64,000 nucleotides of DNA from Parasphingorhabdus sp. (GTDB lineage: Bacteria > Pseudomonadota > Alphaproteobacteria > Sphingomonadales > Sphingomonadaceae): positions 62,001 to 126,000 of the forward strand of contig JAUCYS010000008.1 of NCBI GenBank assembly GCA_030373505.1, given 5' to 3'. Positions 34,829 to 42,765 of this stretch are shown one piece after another. A program made the translations under genes and the position numbers. The notes beneath the pieces are model-generated. The model worked only from the letters and a program-made list of their open reading frames with translations. It did not search any database and had not been told where the DNA came from. Every line of letters begins with the position of its first letter. Within the stretch, counting starts at the first letter, position 1.

Positions 34829-35935
34829 TTACAGCGTAACCTTGCTGCCCGATCGCGCGGCCTGTTCGATCGCCTGCAACAGTCGGTGGCGAACGACCGC
34901 ATCGTCGAAATCGGCGGCGCTGTGGGTGCCGTCGCGCAAATCATCGGCGAGCAGAAGATAGCTTTGCGCCACGTTCAGCGCCGGGTTGGTCAGGCCCTCC
35001 GGTGCCCAGCGATATGTTGCCGGAATCTCGAGGGGGGCGAGCTGGCGATCTTTTCCGAAGCCGCCACTCAGAGCGAGGTCAGCCATCTGGGCATGGCCGA
35101 TCGGTGCCTCCAGCCGCAGGTCGCCCTTGCTGCCATTGATTTCCCAAACGAAATTTGCCCCGCGCGATGATCCTCCGCGATAGTGCACTGCCGCCACTGC
35201 GTCATTTTCCAGCTGGCCGGAAACGATGATTTGGTCCGGCGTATTCTTGTCCAGAAATTCGCCGGTCTCGACAAGCCGGACCTTGGGAATCCGGGTGGCG
35301 GTTACGGCCGTGACATCGCGAAATTCGCCGAGCGCATAGCACATCGCATCGACCGCATGGCCGAACGGAATGGTCAGCATCGTCGCGCCATTGGCACCGT
35401 CCAGCACATAGGCATTGGGCTGATTGACCCAGTCGCCCCACATGATTCCCGTTGCAAAAATATGGGAGGAGAGCAGGTCGCCAATTTCACCCGCTTGTAC
35501 CATGTCCTTCACATAGCGGATCGCCGGCGCACACCGCGCCTGCAGGCCGATCGCGCCGCGGAGCTCGCTGTCGCGGATCAGGGCTGCCATCTGCTCCGCT
35601 TCTTCCAGCCCATTGCCCAGCGGCCATTCGCAATAGACATGCTTGCCCGCAGCAATCGCTGTACGCACGAGGTCGAGGTGGAAAGGGACTTTCACCGTGA
35701 CGGCGACCACATCCACGTCCGGGCAGGCGGCAAGCTCTGCTGCCGAGGCAAAGGCCCGGTTTTCAGGAAGTCCGATGTCTTTCGCTGCGGCCAGCGCCGA
35801 TTCCTGCCGGGTGGTGGCTACTGCTGCAATGTCGAATTCGGGCAGGCTGCGCAGCGCTGGCACATGGGCCGTCGCACCCCAGCTGCGGCCGACCTCATAG
35901 CCGATAATGCCGACCCCTATCGTTGATTTCGCCAT
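34829..35935 (-). CDS. Gfo/Idh/MocA-family oxidoreductase
   Basis: 368 residues. An N-terminal Rossmann fold (IGVGIIGYEVGRSWGATAHV) is followed by VYCEWPLGNGLEEAEQM, the family's E-K-P-x block with Trp replacing Lys, and then the GFO C-terminal alpha/beta domain. The missing catalytic-type Lys at EWP and the Gal80-like GRSWGATAHVPALRS start fit the Gal80-like branch, some members of which are non-enzymatic sensors. A dehydrogenase acting on a cyclic polyol or related ketone is the alternative. It starts 3 bases after the SDR stop (35939), so the two are tightly coupled. Confidence 0.85.
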   Translation of the reverse strand: MAKSTIGVGIIGYEVGRSWGATAHVPALRSLPEFDIAAVATTRQESALAAAKDIGLPENRAFASAAELAACPDVDVVAVTVKVPFHLDLVRTAIAAGKHVYCEWPLGNGLEEAEQMAALIRDSELRGAIGLQARCAPAIRYVKDMVQAGEIGDLLSSHIFATGIMWGDWVNQPNAYVLDGANGATMLTIPFGHAVDAMCYALGEFRDVTAVTATRIPKVRLVETGEFLDKNTPDQIIVSGQLENDAVAAVHYRGGSSRGANFVWEINGSKGDLRLEAPIGHAQMADLALSGGFGKDRQLAPLEIPATYRWAPEGLTNPALNVAQSYLLLADDLRDGTHSAADFDDAVVRHRLLQAIEQAARSGSKVTL

Positions 35936-35938
35936 CGC

Positions 35939-36715
35939 TTACATCCCTGCCAGTGCCGAGGTTCCGCCACCGTCCACTACAAATTCGGAGCCGGTGGAAA
36001 AGCTCGAATCATCGCTCGCCAGATATAGCGCCATATGGGCGATTTCCCGCGGCTGACCCAAACGGCCCAGCGGCACCATCTCCCGCAAGGTTGCGTCAAG
36101 CTGCGCGGAAGCCTTTTCGTTTGACCGCCACGGCTCGAAGATCGGCGTGTCTGTCGGCCCCGGATGAACGGAATTGCAGCGAATGGAAAGCCCCCGTCTG
36201 GCAAAATTTATCGCGATCGACTTGGTCATCAGCCGCACGGCTCCCTTGGTCGCGGAATAGCCGCAATCCGCAGCGGTTGCCAGAATGCCGGCGTTGGAAG
36301 AAATGTTGATGATCGAGCCGGAGCTGCCGCCCGGATTGCGCTGCATCAGCATGCCGCCATGTTTGCAGCCCAGCATGACGCCGGTCACGTTGACGGCAAA
36401 CAGCCGGTCCCAGCGCGCAACATCAATCGTCTCCAGCGGACCCGTGCCCAGTATCCCCGCATTGTTTACCACAACGTCGAGCCGGCCCCGGTCTTTTTCG
36501 ATTCGCTCGACAGCGGCCACCCACTGATCTTCCTCGCTCACGTCGAGCGGCAGGAATATCGCGCCGCAATCTTCGGCGATCGCTTCTCCACGAGCGGCAT
36601 CGATATCACCCAGGTAAACCTCGGCTCCTTCTTCACGGAATAGACGGACCATGGCTTCGCCCAGGCCGGATGCACCGCCAGATATCAGGCATATCTTATT
36701 CTCTAGCCGAGCCAT
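35939..36715 (-). CDS. Short-chain dehydrogenase/reductase (3alpha/20beta-HSD-like)
   Basis: 258 residues: SGGASGLG at 12-19, acidic Asp37 for NAD preference, NNAG at 84-87, Ser140, Tyr153 and Lys157 (YSATK), and C-terminal TGSEFVVDGGGT. All catalytic residues are present. The overall pattern is that of cyclopentanol/hydroxysteroid dehydrogenase-type SDRs, which oxidise alicyclic secondary alcohols. Start 36715 (GGGAGA upstream) is preferred over an ATG at 36727 and over the long open frame to 36850. It is the first gene of the minus-strand SDR-Gfo-EthD-VOC operon and divergent from the nitroreductase gene. Confidence 0.9.
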   Translation of the reverse strand: MARLENKICLISGGASGLGEAMVRLFREEGAEVYLGDIDAARGEAIAEDCGAIFLPLDVSEEDQWVAAVERIEKDRGRLDVVVNNAGILGTGPLETIDVARWDRLFAVNVTGVMLGCKHGGMLMQRNPGGSSGSIINISSNAGILATAADCGYSATKGAVRLMTKSIAINFARRGLSIRCNSVHPGPTDTPIFEPWRSNEKASAQLDATLREMVPLGRLGQPREIAHMALYLASDDSSFSTGSEFVVDGGGTSALAGM

Positions 36716-37026
36716 ATCGTCTCCCATCTTTCTGCCCGCGCTGCCGCAAACGGTTTTTTTCATAGCTACAGTGACGGTTGCACCGAATGGCGGCCAGAAA
36801 ATTCGGTCGATGCCCAAGACAGGGACAAGCGAGCATTCCATCTCAGTCAAATTGGCACGTCAGGTATGATGCATGATTTCGTCTCGATGAAAACCAACCT
36901 GTCTGTTGCTGCACAGCCGGGCCAGCCTATGGCCATGAATTCGATAGACAGTTACAACCCGCTACACTGAACCTTTGTTTCGCGGCGATTCTCGAACTCG
37001 CTCTCCATCCGGTAAAAGGACCACAT
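36716..37026. other. 311-base divergent intergenic region
   Basis: It separates the SDR gene (minus) from the nitroreductase gene (plus) and must contain both promoters. I see a T7 run near the left end and AT-rich patches around 36840-36900. No clear -35/-10 pair, inverted repeat or coding frame with a ribosome site was found. Confidence 0.4.
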
Positions 37027-37776
37027 ATGACTTCACAAGAGCGTGTCTCCCCGATCAAGAGCGACGACGCCGCAAGCGCGAAAAATCCGGCTGCTATATT
37101 GGCAGACCTGCTGGTCAATCGTTTCAGCTGTCGGGCCTATCAGGATCGCCCGGTAGAGCGCGCCAAAATCGAACAAATGCTGGAGATCGCGCAGCTCACA
37201 GCATCCTGGTGCAATTCGCAGCCTTGGCAGGTGATTGTCACCGAAGGCGAAGGCACCGAGCGAATCCGCAATGCCCTTTTTGCTGCGGCGACAGAAGATA
37301 CAAAGTCAAACGGCATGCCCAAAATGGATTCGGATGTTTCGTTTCCAGAGGCCTATCGCGGCATTTACAAGGAACGGCAGCGCGAAGTCGGCTGGCAACT
37401 TTATGAAAGTGTCGGTGTCGAATTTGGTGATCGTGCCGCGTCGGGCAAGCAGATGCTCGAGAATTTTCGCTTCTTCGGCGCGCCGCATATGCTTGTCGTC
37501 ACATCGGAGCGCGAGCTGGGGCCTTATGGGGTCCTGGATTGCGGGCTGTATATCGGCAGCCTCCTGCTTGCGGCGCAAAGTCTGGGCATTGGCATGATCC
37601 CCCAGGCAGCGATCGCCGGCTACGGACCGCTGATACGGAAACATTTCAATATACCCGACAATCGCCTCGTCGTCCTGGGCGCCTCGTTCGGTTATCCGGA
37701 TACAGACCATCCAGCAAACAGCTTCCGGTCACGGCGGGCCGGATTGGATGATGCCGTTCAGTGGGTTGAAGAATAA
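37027..37776 (+). CDS. Nitroreductase-family flavoprotein
   Basis: 249 residues. NRFSCRAYQDRPVERAKIEQMLEIAQLTASWCNSQPWQVIV is split across the FMN-binding Arg/Ser start and the SWCNSQPW loop; the central GLYIGSLLLAAQSLGIG and C-terminal VVLGASFGYPD complete the fold. Such FMN enzymes reduce nitro groups, quinones, enones or act as dehydrogenases, and form homodimers. AAAGGA precedes the ATG. It is a single plus-strand gene facing the SDR operon, and converges on a terminator at 37871. The link to the surrounding catabolic genes suggests an ene-reductase or dehydrogenase function rather than nitro reduction, but this is inference. Confidence 0.88.
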   Translation: MTSQERVSPIKSDDAASAKNPAAILADLLVNRFSCRAYQDRPVERAKIEQMLEIAQLTASWCNSQPWQVIVTEGEGTERIRNALFAAATEDTKSNGMPKMDSDVSFPEAYRGIYKERQREVGWQLYESVGVEFGDRAASGKQMLENFRFFGAPHMLVVTSERELGPYGVLDCGLYIGSLLLAAQSLGIGMIPQAAIAGYGPLIRKHFNIPDNRLVVLGASFGYPDTDHPANSFRSRRAGLDDAVQWVEE

Positions 37777-37870
37777 GCGCTATTCTTTGGTGAATGCCGG
37801 ATTGCAGGGGGCTTTTCCGGAAGCCCTCAGACCGATCACGCGACCCAGTCCGCAAAGGACTCATAAAAAA

Positions 37871-37899
37871 GCCCGGCAACAGGAATTCTGTTGCCGGGC
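37871..37899. terminator. Intrinsic terminator for the AraC-to-ACAD operon (minus), also facing the nitroreductase gene
   Basis: GCCCGGCAACAG (37871-37882) and CTGTTGCCGGGC (37888-37899) make a perfect 12-bp stem with a GAATT loop. On the minus strand it is followed by TTTTTTATGA, a classic U tract. It lies 21 bases after the ACAD stop at 37921 and about 95 bases after the nitroreductase stop. Confidence 0.93.
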
Positions 37900-37920
37900 A
37901 TCTTGCTTGCGTTTCGGGCT

Positions 37921-39066
37921 TCAGTAGGATTTGGGGAGACCGAGAACTTTTTCGGCAATGAAGCTCAGAACGATCTGGTTATTGACTGGCGCCACGATGT
38001 TGTTCTGTGCGGCGATATAGAAGGGCAGAATGTCCTGGCTTACATCGACGCCAGCGCCGCCAAAGCAGGTCATGGCGATTTCTGCGGCCATTTTGAAGGA
38101 CTCCGACGCCAGGACCTTTACCATATTGGCCTCGACGCCAATATTCTCGCCACGGTCATGCTTTGCGGTCGCCAGATACATCATCGAGCGGGCGGATTCA
38201 TTATAAGTCTTGGCGCGCGCCAATGGATGCTGGATCGACTGATAGGCGCCGATCGGGGTGTCAAACGGGGCGCGCGTTTTGGCATATTCTGCGGCGCGGT
38301 TGATGCAGTAATCGGCCTGTCCCACGTTCATCGCAGCAACCAGCAAGCGTTCCGAGTTGAGGCTGTCGAACAGAATATTCAGACCGCGCCCTTCTTCACC
38401 CACCAGTGCATCGGCGGGCAGAACGACATTGTCGAAATAGGTCGTGTAGTTCTTTTCGGGCAGATACATGCCGATGTCCATTTGCGTGGCGCTGATGCCG
38501 GGCAATTTGGTGTCGAGGATGAACAGGGAGATGCCCTTGGTCCGGTCCTCCGGATCATAAGGCTGGGTTCTTGCGACCAGCAGACAATGCGCCGATTCCA
38601 CGAACGCCGTCTGATAGGTCTTGCCGCCGTTTAACAGGAAGGTCCCGTCGGGCTGCCGAATGGCGGTGGTCTTGATCTTGAACGTATTGGTACCGGCATC
38701 CGGTTCGGTGATGCCAAAGCTGAAGAATTCCTCACCGGTGGCGGTGGGCGGCAGGTAGCGGCGCTTCTGTTCTTCGCTGGCAAATTTCAGCAGTGGCCCA
38801 CGCGACATGAAATTGGGGACCGCCAAGGGAAGGAGCAAGGCCTCGGTGTGCAGCAGATCCATCGCCAGCACGATGTCGGAGAGGCTCCCGCCCGAACCGC
38901 CATATTCTTCTGGCAGACCGATCGAAAGCAGACCGCTTTCGGCCCACATGTCCCAGAGTTTTTTCGGCAGTTCGTTCCGCTTCCCGCATTCGGCCACATA
39001 GGCGCGGTCGACCCTGCGAATGATGCTGTCACATATTTCTCGGATTGCTTCGGCATTCTCGCTCAT
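37921..39066 (-). CDS. Acyl-CoA dehydrogenase-family protein with unusual active site
   Basis: 381 residues with a full-length ACAD fold: GLPEEYGGSGG, FGITEPDAGTNTFKIKTTA, LNGGKTYQTAF, and a C-terminal segment APVNNQIVLSFIAEKVLGLP. The position of the medium-chain catalytic Glu (normally Y-E-G-T) is Pro here, and the alternative long-chain position is Asp (NVGQADYC). So neither standard catalytic Glu is present. Asp may substitute, or the protein may have a different activity. It may act on CoA esters or on another activated acyl group. Last gene of the AraC-GloA-GlcD-Rieske operon; start ATG 39066. The upstream ribosome site is weak. Confidence 0.87.
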   Translation of the reverse strand: MSENAEAIREICDSIIRRVDRAYVAECGKRNELPKKLWDMWAESGLLSIGLPEEYGGSGGSLSDIVLAMDLLHTEALLLPLAVPNFMSRGPLLKFASEEQKRRYLPPTATGEEFFSFGITEPDAGTNTFKIKTTAIRQPDGTFLLNGGKTYQTAFVESAHCLLVARTQPYDPEDRTKGISLFILDTKLPGISATQMDIGMYLPEKNYTTYFDNVVLPADALVGEEGRGLNILFDSLNSERLLVAAMNVGQADYCINRAAEYAKTRAPFDTPIGAYQSIQHPLARAKTYNESARSMMYLATAKHDRGENIGVEANMVKVLASESFKMAAEIAMTCFGGAGVDVSQDILPFYIAAQNNIVAPVNNQIVLSFIAEKVLGLPKSY

Positions 39067-39229
39067 TTTTCGATCCTATTTCTGTAAAGCAAGGCAGGTC
39101 CGAGATGGTCCAAGCTTGCATGGATTGTAAGTACAAATCACTGTTTGGCATCCTTCGCCGCTATATAGCGAGCGCTAGCTGCGTTGCGAGCAAGAGATTT
39201 TGCAGCTCTGGACAGCTGGCAGGGATCCG

Positions 39230-39254
39230 GGCAGGGAAAGTCCGTTTCCCTGCC
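39230..39254 (-). other. Hairpin downstream of the second Rieske gene
   Basis: GGCAGGGAAA (39230-39239) and TTTCCCTGCC (39245-39254) form a perfect 10-bp stem with a GTCCG loop, 4 bases after the Rieske stop on the minus strand. No U tract follows. It could be a partial terminator or an mRNA processing/stabilising element that sets the Rieske to ACAD ratio, like the hairpin after the first Rieske gene at 21464. The rest of 39067-39229 shows no gene. Confidence 0.5.
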
Positions 39255-39258
39255 TAGC

Positions 39259-40686
39259 TTAATCAAGGCCAAGCAATTTGTTGTACACGTTATGGAAATG
39301 TCGGATGTTCGATTCTTGATAGCGGGCCAGCGTCATGAAGGCCTTCTCCGGTCTCGCCGCCTTAAGGCCTTTCTGGATCTCGACAAGATTCGACATATCC
39401 TGATTGAGAATGTGGCCAACGACGCCCAGCGCCTCGCACTCGGAGGTCAGGTCATCAGGCCCCAGATCGATGGGCGGCGGCGGCGGCGGTGCGCTCTGAC
39501 CCTTGGGAATGCGGGCGGTAATGCGCACTTCCATGGTTGAAAGGTCTGGATCCCTGCCAACCGGCAGGAAGCGATACCACCAAGCGAGCGCTTCACCCCA
39601 CCAGGGATGATGATTGGGAAAGACAAAAGCTTTTGTCATGTCGAGGAAATAGGAATGCGGCTTGTCCGACAGGTCATATCCGCTTGCCGCCTCAAGCGCC
39701 TGACGGCGCTGAATTGCGCACCATTCACGCGCCTGCGCTACGGTGTGAATATCCTCGAAAGAGGGGACAGGCAAATCCATGGTCAGGCAAAATTGCCGTG
39801 CGCTTTCGAAGGGAGAGACTGAATCCTCAACCCACAGATCAGGGGCGACCGAAGGAGTGACGAGGCGATTGATGTGACTGTCACCGTCATCCCAATTGTC
39901 ATATTGGGAGTAGGCCGATCCGAAGAAGGGCATGCCGTCCCAGTGCGTTTCCAGCACATGATAGCCTTCCATGAAGGCTTCCTGCGTCAGCTTCCAGTTG
40001 CAGCGCACCTGCTTGCGCAAATGGACGACCGTGTACCGTTCTTCCATCGGATGATCGGCAAACATCGCGGGAATCGGACCGAGTGATTTTTTGAAATCAA
40101 TCGCCTCGGGGTCGGGATTGATGAAGACATTGCCGCCCCAACGACCGACCTGTACTTCTTGCAGTGCGTGATGCTCCTTTGATACCGACGGGAAATCCTC
40201 TTGGCCGGGAACCCAGGCCAGGCTGCCATCGAGATTCCAGGTCCATGCGTGGAAAGGGCATCTGAAATCATCGCGATTTTCGGCATGATCGCACAATCGG
40301 CGGCCGCGATGTGGGCAGCTGTTGTAGAAGGCCTTGATCTCGTCGGCTGCAGACCGGACGATGATGAAGGAGAGGTCGACGATGTCGTAAGTCAGCCGGT
40401 CGCCGACATTGGGAATATCTTCCTCGCGACACGCGACCTGCCACTGCTTCTTCCACAGATGCTCGACTTCCAGATCGACGAATTTCGGATCAATATATCG
40501 ATCGAACGAGATCAGGCCTTCGACTTCGACCGGCTGTCCGCTCGGTTGTAATATCAGGGGAACGGGTTGATTATCTCCCGCCAATATATCTGCATAACTC
40601 GGCTTGCCGATCGAACTGGTACCAGGGGCAGGTTTGGTGACTTCGAAACCATAGGCACCCATTGACCGCAAGGGTATAATATTCAT
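39259..40686 (-). CDS. Rieske non-heme iron oxygenase, alpha subunit (paralogue)
   Basis: 475 residues. Rieske ligands Cys124-x-His126 and Cys143-x2-His146; iron site His243 and His248 in EAFMEGYHVLETH with Asp430 (NQDMSNLVEIQKG). All are conserved. The sequence runs parallel to the protein at 21516 over the whole length (WKKxWQVACRxEDIPNVGDR, FINPDP), so the two are paralogues. A proline stretch at about 400-405 is an insertion relative to the other. GGAGAG precedes ATG 40686; the open frame to 40767 has no better site. No ferredoxin or reductase gene is near. It probably hydroxylates a related intermediate of the same pathway. Confidence 0.93.
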   Translation of the reverse strand: MNIIPLRSMGAYGFEVTKPAPGTSSIGKPSYADILAGDNQPVPLILQPSGQPVEVEGLISFDRYIDPKFVDLEVEHLWKKQWQVACREEDIPNVGDRLTYDIVDLSFIIVRSAADEIKAFYNSCPHRGRRLCDHAENRDDFRCPFHAWTWNLDGSLAWVPGQEDFPSVSKEHHALQEVQVGRWGGNVFINPDPEAIDFKKSLGPIPAMFADHPMEERYTVVHLRKQVRCNWKLTQEAFMEGYHVLETHWDGMPFFGSAYSQYDNWDDGDSHINRLVTPSVAPDLWVEDSVSPFESARQFCLTMDLPVPSFEDIHTVAQAREWCAIQRRQALEAASGYDLSDKPHSYFLDMTKAFVFPNHHPWWGEALAWWYRFLPVGRDPDLSTMEVRITARIPKGQSAPPPPPPIDLGPDDLTSECEALGVVGHILNQDMSNLVEIQKGLKAARPEKAFMTLARYQESNIRHFHNVYNKLLGLD

Positions 40687-40815
40687 GATATCTCTCCACA
40701 AGTGATTACCCGGGGAGAAGAACAATCCTTCGGCGATTCGGATTTGACATCGATCAAACACCGCCATTTGGTGCAGTTCGGGGCAACCGGTTGGCCAGCT
40801 GGAGTCAAATCAATT

Positions 40816-42207
40816 TCAGAACACCATCTTGCGATTGAGAATGCGGTCCGTATCGAGTGCGTTTCGCACTCGAACCATGGTTTCTAATGCTTGCGGGGTG
40901 ATATGGGATGGCAAATAGTCGCGTTTTGAAGTGCCAATTCCATGTTCCGCCGTCAGGGCACCGCCAAATTCCTTCACCGCGCCATAAACCACTGCCTCAA
41001 TGTCGGCCTCCCGCGCGATGGTGTCCGGACCGACATGGACTCCTATGTGGATATTGCCGTCACCCAGATGCCCAAAGCTGATGGCCTTGAAAAAGCCGAA
41101 TTGCGCATCGAGACGCTGGTATGCCGTGGCGACAAATTCTTCCGCCTGGCGGATATCGATGCTGATGTCGAAAGAGATGAACGGCCCCATCTCTTTCACC
41201 AGCAGTTCCGAACCCTCCCGGATGCGCCACAAGTCTTTAACCTGCTGGAGCGAACACGCGGTAACCGCATCGGTGAGCAGGCCATCTTCCAGTGCCTGCT
41301 CCAGAAAGCCCTGCAAAGCCTCCGCATCAGCGGCTTCATCCATGCCCATCGTTTCAACGAGAATATAATATTTCTGGTCGGTTTTCAGCGGACTGCGATG
41401 CGGATCATGTTTTGCGATCACCGCATAATAGTCTTGCCACATGACTTCGAACGCCGACAATTGCTGCATCGAACGGGCGCGTTTGAGCAGATTCAGGACG
41501 GACGGATAGTCCGGCACGCTGATAAAGGCGAGGTTCTGGGTCGTTGGAAGCGGGACCAGACGCAAGACCGCGCGTGTCACAATCCCCAATGTTCCTTCGG
41601 ATCCGATAAACAGCTGCTTGAGATCATATCCGGTGTTGTTCTTCAGAAACCGGTTCATCAGGTCGACGACCGTTCCGTCCCCGAGAACCGCCTCCAGTCC
41701 AAGGATGTTGGCGCGGGTCATCCCCCAGCGCAGCACCCGATTGCCCCCCGCATTTGTAGCAATGGTCCCACCGACCGTTGCGCTGCCTTTTGAGCCGAGA
41801 TCGATGGGATATAGCAGGCCATGTTCGGCCGCGGCGCTTTGTATCGCTTCTATCGTGGCACCGGCTTCCACGATCGCCGTCTGGGTGACCGGATCGATTT
41901 CGATGATCTTCGTCATTCGTTCCAGCGATATCACAAGGTCGTCGGGGCCAGCGCTGGCGCCTCCTGCGACCCCGGTCCGTCCGCCATGCGTGACAATTGG
42001 TTGGCCGGCGTCATGGCAGAGGGAGAGAATCTGCGACAGTTCCTCGCTGCTGGCCGGGCGAATGATGGCCGGGGAGCCGAGCGGAACGTGACGGAACGGA
42101 TCGCAGCTGCGGGCTGAAACGTCCTCACCGGTCAGTATTCCGCGCGGCCCAACTATGACCATGATCCGATCGAGCAGCGGGGACGAGTCTAGCGACATGC
42201 CGTTCAT
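40816..42207 (-). CDS. FAD-linked oxidase, D-lactate/glycolate dehydrogenase (GlcD) family
   Basis: 463 residues. The PCMH FAD-binding domain (HGGRTGVAGGASAGPDDLVISLERM, then GGTIATNAGGNRVLRWGMTR) is followed by the FAD-oxidase C domain (FGHLGDGNIHIGVHVG and TAEHGIGTSKRDYL), the active-site signature of D-2-hydroxyacid dehydrogenases (D-lactate, D-2-hydroxyglutarate, glycolate subunit D). It oxidises a D-2-hydroxy acid to the 2-keto acid. The ATG at 42207 overlaps the glyoxalase stop (ATGA), so the two proteins are translated together. That supports a D-lactate-like product of the glyoxalase as substrate. Confidence 0.9.
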   Translation of the reverse strand: MNGMSLDSSPLLDRIMVIVGPRGILTGEDVSARSCDPFRHVPLGSPAIIRPASSEELSQILSLCHDAGQPIVTHGGRTGVAGGASAGPDDLVISLERMTKIIEIDPVTQTAIVEAGATIEAIQSAAAEHGLLYPIDLGSKGSATVGGTIATNAGGNRVLRWGMTRANILGLEAVLGDGTVVDLMNRFLKNNTGYDLKQLFIGSEGTLGIVTRAVLRLVPLPTTQNLAFISVPDYPSVLNLLKRARSMQQLSAFEVMWQDYYAVIAKHDPHRSPLKTDQKYYILVETMGMDEAADAEALQGFLEQALEDGLLTDAVTACSLQQVKDLWRIREGSELLVKEMGPFISFDISIDIRQAEEFVATAYQRLDAQFGFFKAISFGHLGDGNIHIGVHVGPDTIAREADIEAVVYGAVKEFGGALTAEHGIGTSKRDYLPSHITPQALETMVRVRNALDTDRILNRKMVF

Positions 42208-42674
42208 CGGGAAGTCGCGGACGGCTGCCGGTTCACCTGAATCAGTTCGATAGCATAGCCATCCGGATCCTGGACAAAGGCAAGCTGCGGCGCCCCTTCC
42301 AGCATCGACTTGGGAGCGGAGCCCTGACGACCGCCAAATTGGGTGAGGCGCGACCACATGGCCGGTACGTCGGGAACGCCGATCGCGATATGGCCATAGC
42401 CGGACCCGTGCGAATAGTCGGCCTCTTGATCCCAGTTATAAGTCAGCTCCAGAGCGGCTGGCCCGTCCCGATAACCGGCGTAGGAAAGGAACAGGATCGA
42501 AAAGCGCCCCTGCTCGAAATCATAACGGTCGAGCAATTGCATGCCAAGACCGTCGCAATAGAAGCGCAACGACGCATCGATATCACGCACGCGAAACATG
42601 CTGTGCAAAATGCGAGGCGTCTGCGTGTCTTCACCCCAGACCCACAATGGATCGACATCGCTCTCTTGAGACAA
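42204..42674 (-). CDS. gloA: Lactoylglutathione lyase (glyoxalase I)-like VOC protein
   Basis: 156 residues from a TTG start with AAGGAA upstream. The four glyoxalase I metal positions can be seen: His in RILHSMFRV, Glu in ALELTYNW, His in YGHIAIGV and Glu in YAIELIQ. LDRYDFEQGRFSILFLSY also matches glyoxalase I. This enzyme isomerises the glutathione hemithioacetal of methylglyoxal to S-D-lactoylglutathione. Next to a D-2-hydroxyacid dehydrogenase and a Rieske oxygenase, it could instead process a pathway-specific alpha-ketoaldehyde. No glyoxalase II gene is in the window. Overlaps the GlcD start. Confidence 0.88.
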   Translation of the reverse strand: MSQESDVDPLWVWGEDTQTPRILHSMFRVRDIDASLRFYCDGLGMQLLDRYDFEQGRFSILFLSYAGYRDGPAALELTYNWDQEADYSHGSGYGHIAIGVPDVPAMWSRLTQFGGRQGSAPKSMLEGAPQLAFVQDPDGYAIELIQVNRQPSATSR

Positions 42675-42765
42675 ATGAAATTCCTTTCCCGTTCAAGTGG
42701 AATGAATCGTCTGTCTCACAGCCGCTTTGTCCATCGCTGCCAATATTTTTGCCGGGTGATGCTTT

